DNA from: Hyphomicrobiales bacterium
GTDB lineage: Bacteria > Pseudomonadota > Alphaproteobacteria > Rhizobiales > JAJFHB01
DNA: 64,000 bases
Assembly: GCA_021775755.1 (NCBI GenBank)
Contig: JAJFHE010000024.1
Coordinates: forward strand, 62,001-126,000
Reading direction: 5' to 3'
How positions within the stretch are numbered: position 1 is the first letter of the stretch; each line of letters opens with the position of its first letter. Below the pieces are notes generated by a model. It was not told the DNA's origin, searched no databases, and worked only from the letters and a program-made list of their open reading frames with translations. This document shows positions 62,101-64,000 of the stretch, piece by piece. A program made the position numbers and the translations under genes.

Positions 62101-62642
62101 TTGTGCAGGCCATCCACAGACTGCGCCAGGGCATCTCGAGCCTGAACAAAGAGGGCCGCGAGCGGCTCGTGGCGGCGTTCGAAAAGGTCAATGCGAGTTT
62201 CGAGACGCTGTTCACCGCGCTCTTCGGCGGCGGCAAGGCGGAGCTTGAGTTTGTTGAATCGGACGATCCGCTGGAAGCCGGGCTGGAAATCGTCGCACGG
62301 CCACCGGGCAAGCGCACGCAGGTGCTGTCTCTCCTGTCCGGAGGCGAGCAGGCGCTCACGGCACTTGCGCTGATCTTTGCCGTGTTTTTGACGAATCCCT
62401 CGCCGATCTGCGTTCTCGACGAGTGCGATGCACCGCTCGACGATGCAAATGTCGAGCGTTTCTGCAATATGCTCGATGAAATGCTCAAGCGCACCGAAAC
62501 GCGCTTCCTGATCATCACCCACCACGCCTATACCATGTCGCGCATGAACCGGCTGTTCGGCGTGACGATGTCGGAGAAAGGCGTCAGTCAACTCGTCTCG
62601 GTCGATCTGGAAACCGCAGAAAGGTTCCGCGAAACGGGTTAG
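59184..62642 (+). CDS. smc: chromosome segregation protein SMC
   Basis: Protein of 1152 aa. Walker A is GVVGPNGCGKSNLLEALRW near the N-terminus, the ABC signature is LLSGGEQALTALALI, and Walker B is ICVLDECDAPLDD near the C-terminus. Long coiled-coil arms rich in Glu, Arg and Ala surround a hinge at about residues 495-640 (YEVALGAALGDDLDVP). SMC organises and condenses the chromosome with ScpA and ScpB. AAGG lies upstream of the ATG. The large repeats of Glu/Ala codons produce many shadow frames. Confidence 0.96.
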   Translation: MHFKRIRLSGFKSFVEPTELTIEPGLTGVVGPNGCGKSNLLEALRWVMGESSYKRMRASGMDDVIFSGSATRPARNMAEVMVTLENSERTAPAAFNDTDTLEIARRIEREAGSAYRINSKDVRAKDVQLLFADASTGARSPALVRQGQIGEIVNSKPQARRRILEEAAGITGLYTRRHEAELRLNAAETNLTRLEDVVGQLEIQLASLKRQARQASRYKNISSDIRKAEAAQHYVDWHETSTTLEAEQTALREAERTLGEATRAAAEASRGQAEVSEELPPLREQEAVRGAVLQRLTVERENLDAEEQRAQARQDELKTRLAQIDQDIAREQEMSGDAQGAIGRLAAEEHELGDAGHADAGARTSAEEAVTQARGALEETETSADAIAAKLSEQTAHRNALANRQRELEQRLESLTTALEHAKAEQSTLQAKRSESAGVAEATAALEGAQERGEAAQGAVEQAEADLETVRDAEAVARQLLEGLRRKAGELDTEVRTLEKLLSVNDGDLWPPLVDAVSVQEGYEVALGAALGDDLDVPADEAAPVHWRTLPPYDENHPLPAGVKSLADVTKAPPALTRRLRQVGIVEPSDGAALQHALQPGQRLVSTQGDLWRWDGYSAGADAPTAAAQRLAERNRLVGLRQEAEQANRATAEAEAAFENANGAMRTAGEQVAERRKASRDAMTAMSEARARLSREEKSESETTSRLAVLEETCTRLAGDIEQAAAANRAAGEELSSLGEDAPLAASLEAARVNVTEHRAAYTEAKAHCDGIVREAQVRAQRLQAITTEKQAWSERAERAAAQVETLRERRTETDQALAAIAGLPQQWQERRTKLFASLEQAETERKAAADALAEAETRLAERDTRAKAAERTLGECRETHVRIEERVAAARERLDDITHRMNERLECGPEAARELAGIAPEADLPEREAVEKRLVRLRAERERLGGVNLRADEEAREVGEQLDGLVNEREDLVQAIHRLRQGISSLNKEGRERLVAAFEKVNASFETLFTALFGGGKAELEFVESDDPLEAGLEIVARPPGKRTQVLSLLSGGEQALTALALIFAVFLTNPSPICVLDECDAPLDDANVERFCNMLDEMLKRTETRFLIITHHAYTMSRMNRLFGVTMSEKGVSQLVSVDLETAERFRETG

Positions 62643-62840
62643 ACCAAACACCCGCAGTGCAGCCTGGTGCAGATCATGCGGCACGACCAATTGACGCATC
62701 CTTGGTGCCGGCCATTAAATCTATACATTTCAAACAGTTAGATGCCATTTCGGAGCCTTGACACCTCTCGGGGCGCGCACTATTGTTCGCGCGACTTTTG
62801 GGGGCTCTGATTTGAGCTTTCCAAAGATCGGGGATTGTAG
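62643..62840. other. smc-atpI intergenic region
   Basis: About 200 bases, clearly lower in GC around 62710-62745. It holds the sigma70 promoter listed separately. No terminator with a T-run was seen after smc. No coding frame is present on either strand. Confidence 0.5.
62758..62786 (+). promoter_or_regulatory. sigma70 promoter of the F0 operon
   Basis: TTGACA (-35, consensus) and TATTGT (-10) are separated by exactly 17 bases. The predicted start lies near 62793, about 48 bases before atpI. This is the clearest promoter in the window. Confidence 0.75.
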
Positions 62841-63179
62841 ATGGACGATGGACGCAACGGACACTCGTCTTCCGATTTGGGGGAACTGGACAAGCGCTTG
62901 AAGAAGGCGCGAAAACCGGATCAAAAAGGGGATCAGCAACCCACAAATCGAGGTTCGGCGATGGGATTCGGCTTTCGAATCGCGATCGATCTGGTCTGCG
63001 CCGTAGCGGTCGGCTTCGGAATAGGCTATTTTCTCGATTGGTGGCTGGGAACAACTCCCTGGTTTTTGTTACTGTTTACGCCGTTGGGCATCGCCGCAGG
63101 CATACTCAACGTGGTGCGCGCCGCGCATGAGCAAGAGGCAAAGCGGCAGGCGAGCGAACGGGCTGAAAACGGGTACTGA
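62841..63179 (+). CDS. atpI: F0F1 ATP synthase subunit I (AtpI/AtpZ family)
   Basis: Protein of 112 aa. A charged N-terminus precedes two membrane helices (IDLVCAVAVGFGIGYFLDWW and FLLLFTPLGIAAGILNVV). The SAMGFGFRIAIDL stretch is typical of the alphaproteobacterial AtpI. It is the first gene of the F0 operon and is thought to help assemble the c-ring. atpB follows after 58 bases. Confidence 0.92.
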   Translation: MDDGRNGHSSSDLGELDKRLKKARKPDQKGDQQPTNRGSAMGFGFRIAIDLVCAVAVGFGIGYFLDWWLGTTPWFLLLFTPLGIAAGILNVVRAAHEQEAKRQASERAENGY

Positions 63180-63237
63180 GCTTAGATATCGGGCGTAGGC
63201 TGACGCCGGCGCCGAGGGAAACTGAAAGAGGGTTCAA

Positions 63238-64000
63238 GTGTCGACAGAGCAGGGACACGGTGGTGGCGGTGGCGGCGCACTCGGCGTCGATCCGATGCAC
63301 CAGTTCGAAGTTACGGCGCTCATTCCGATCAAGATTGGCGGCCTCGACGCCTCCTTCACCAATGCCAGCCTGTGGATGGTAATCGCGGCGCTCGTCGTGA
63401 GCCTGGTACTGCTGCTTGGTTCATCGAAGCTCGTGCCGGGCCGGCTGCAGTCAATCGGCGAACTGGCTTACGAGTTCATCTCGAACCTGATGCGTGACGT
63501 TATCGGTGAAAAAGGCCGGCCGTTCTTCCCGCTGATATTCACCCTGTTTTTGTTTGTGCTCGCCTGCAACATGCTCGGCATGGTGCCTTATTCCTTTACG
63601 GTCACGAGCCATATCATCGTAACCTTCGCACTCGCCATGTCCGTATTCATCGGTGTGACGGTTCTCGGCTTCATGAAGCACGGTGTCGGTTTCCTCAAGC
63701 TGTTCGTGCCTTCGGGCATTCCGCTGGTCATGATGCCGCTGCTTGTGGTGATCGAGGTCATTTCCTACCTCACACGCCCGGTCAGCCTCTCGGTGCGTTT
63801 GTTCGCCAACATGATGGCCGGACACACCATGCTGAAGGTGTTTGCCGGGTTCGTCGTCGGTCTCGGGTTTCTCGGCGGCTGGATGCCGCTGGCATTCATG
63901 GTCGCGTTTACCGGCCTGGAATTTCTTGTCGCATTCCTGCAAGCCTACGTGTTTGCGGTGCTGACATGCATTTACCTCAACGATGCATTGAACATGCATC
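63238..64000 (+). CDS. atpB: F0F1 ATP synthase subunit a (cut by window end)
   Basis: At least 254 aa visible, open to the right edge. GTG at 63238 starts a Gly/His-rich N-terminus followed by [17 protein letters not shown], the family begin. Marks of subunit a are [32 protein letters not shown] with the essential Arg facing the c-ring, and [17 protein letters not shown] near the end. It forms the proton half-channels. GAAAGAGGG lies upstream of the GTG. Confidence 0.95.
   Translation, partial: MSTEQGHGGGGGGALGVDPMHQFEVTALIPIKIGGLDASFTNASLWMVIAALVVSLVLLLGSSKLVPGRLQSIGELAYEFISNLMRDVIGEKGRPFFPLIFTLFLFVLACNMLGMVPYSFTVTSHIIVTFALAMSVFIGVTVLGFMKHGVGFLKLFVPSGIPLVMMPLLVVIEVISYLTRPVSLSVRLFANMMAGHTMLKVFAGFVVGLGFLGGWMPLAFMVAFTGLEFLVAFLQAYVFAVLTCIYLNDALNMH

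Noticed and set aside
61389-62699. Open frames on the minus strand opposite smc
   Set aside because: Low-complexity Ala/Arg/Ser composition mirrors the Glu/Ala codons of the SMC coiled coil.

Overview
The window is high-GC bacterial chromosome with genes packed on both strands. It most likely comes from an alphaproteobacterium of the order Hyphomicrobiales (Rhizobiales). The evidence is a CcrM-type DNA methyltransferase preceded by a full CtrA-type box (TTAA-N7-TTAA), a TIGR02301 protein, an Usg protein, separate glycine-tRNA ligase chains GlyQ and GlyS, SMC with a DciA-like DUF721 protein and a DsbA gene just upstream, and an AtpI-AtpB start of an F0 operon. I see no rRNA, tRNA, CRISPR array, prophage or complete insertion sequence. 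Genus and species cannot be read from the sequence.

Left part (1-17.8 kb): the 3' end of a NUDIX gene, a DUF3179 protein, a TIGR02301 protein, a LysE-type exporter, Usg with an overlapping secreted protein, and an enolase-superfamily enzyme. Then comes a tightly overlapping run ygfZ-tag-HD hydrolase, whose last stop codon lies inside a 162-bp MITE-like inverted-repeat element. A tyrosine phosphatase, a GFA protein, an XRE regulator and a class IV aminotransferase follow. A minus-strand block glyQ-glyS-ppdK-sleB is led by a clear sigma70 promoter.

Middle part (17.9-39.5 kb) is more accessory. It has a lipoprotein with SecD-like repeats, an SDR enzyme, and a three-gene phosphate unit (PiT transporter, universal stress protein, Na/Pi cotransporter with PhoU domain) behind an FNR/FixK-like box. 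Next is a complete molybdenum hydroxylase cassette (FAD, 2Fe-2S and Mo subunits) with its own MoaD-like carrier. Single metabolic genes follow. Core genes reappear as an S49 peptidase, a TrmN6-like methyltransferase, DUF2007 and ispB. After ispB there is a roughly 1-kb islet of lower GC with a GNAT gene, bounded by repeats, then a protein with three fused RidA domains, an alpha/beta hydrolase and a YugP-like metalloprotease.

Right part (39.5-64 kb): ETF-ubiquinone oxidoreductase, a TPR protein and ispE on the minus strand. On the plus strand are a uracil-DNA glycosylase, moaB and a second, orphan Mo-hydroxylase large subunit. A secreted protein with two LCCL domains and two coupled glycosyltransferases follow. 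The end is a core maintenance cluster: radical SAM protein, rnhB, ccrM, DUF2157 protein, mutY, DUF721/DciA-like protein, two DsbA-like oxidoreductases with twin-arginine signals, smc, and the atpI-atpB start of the F0 operon, which runs off the right edge.

Most features are ordinary. The best candidates for a second look are the triple RidA fusion, the Pit-Usp-NptA unit with its FNR-like box, the SecD-like lipoprotein, the tandem LCCL protein, the paired Tat-type DsbA proteins and the MITE-like element.
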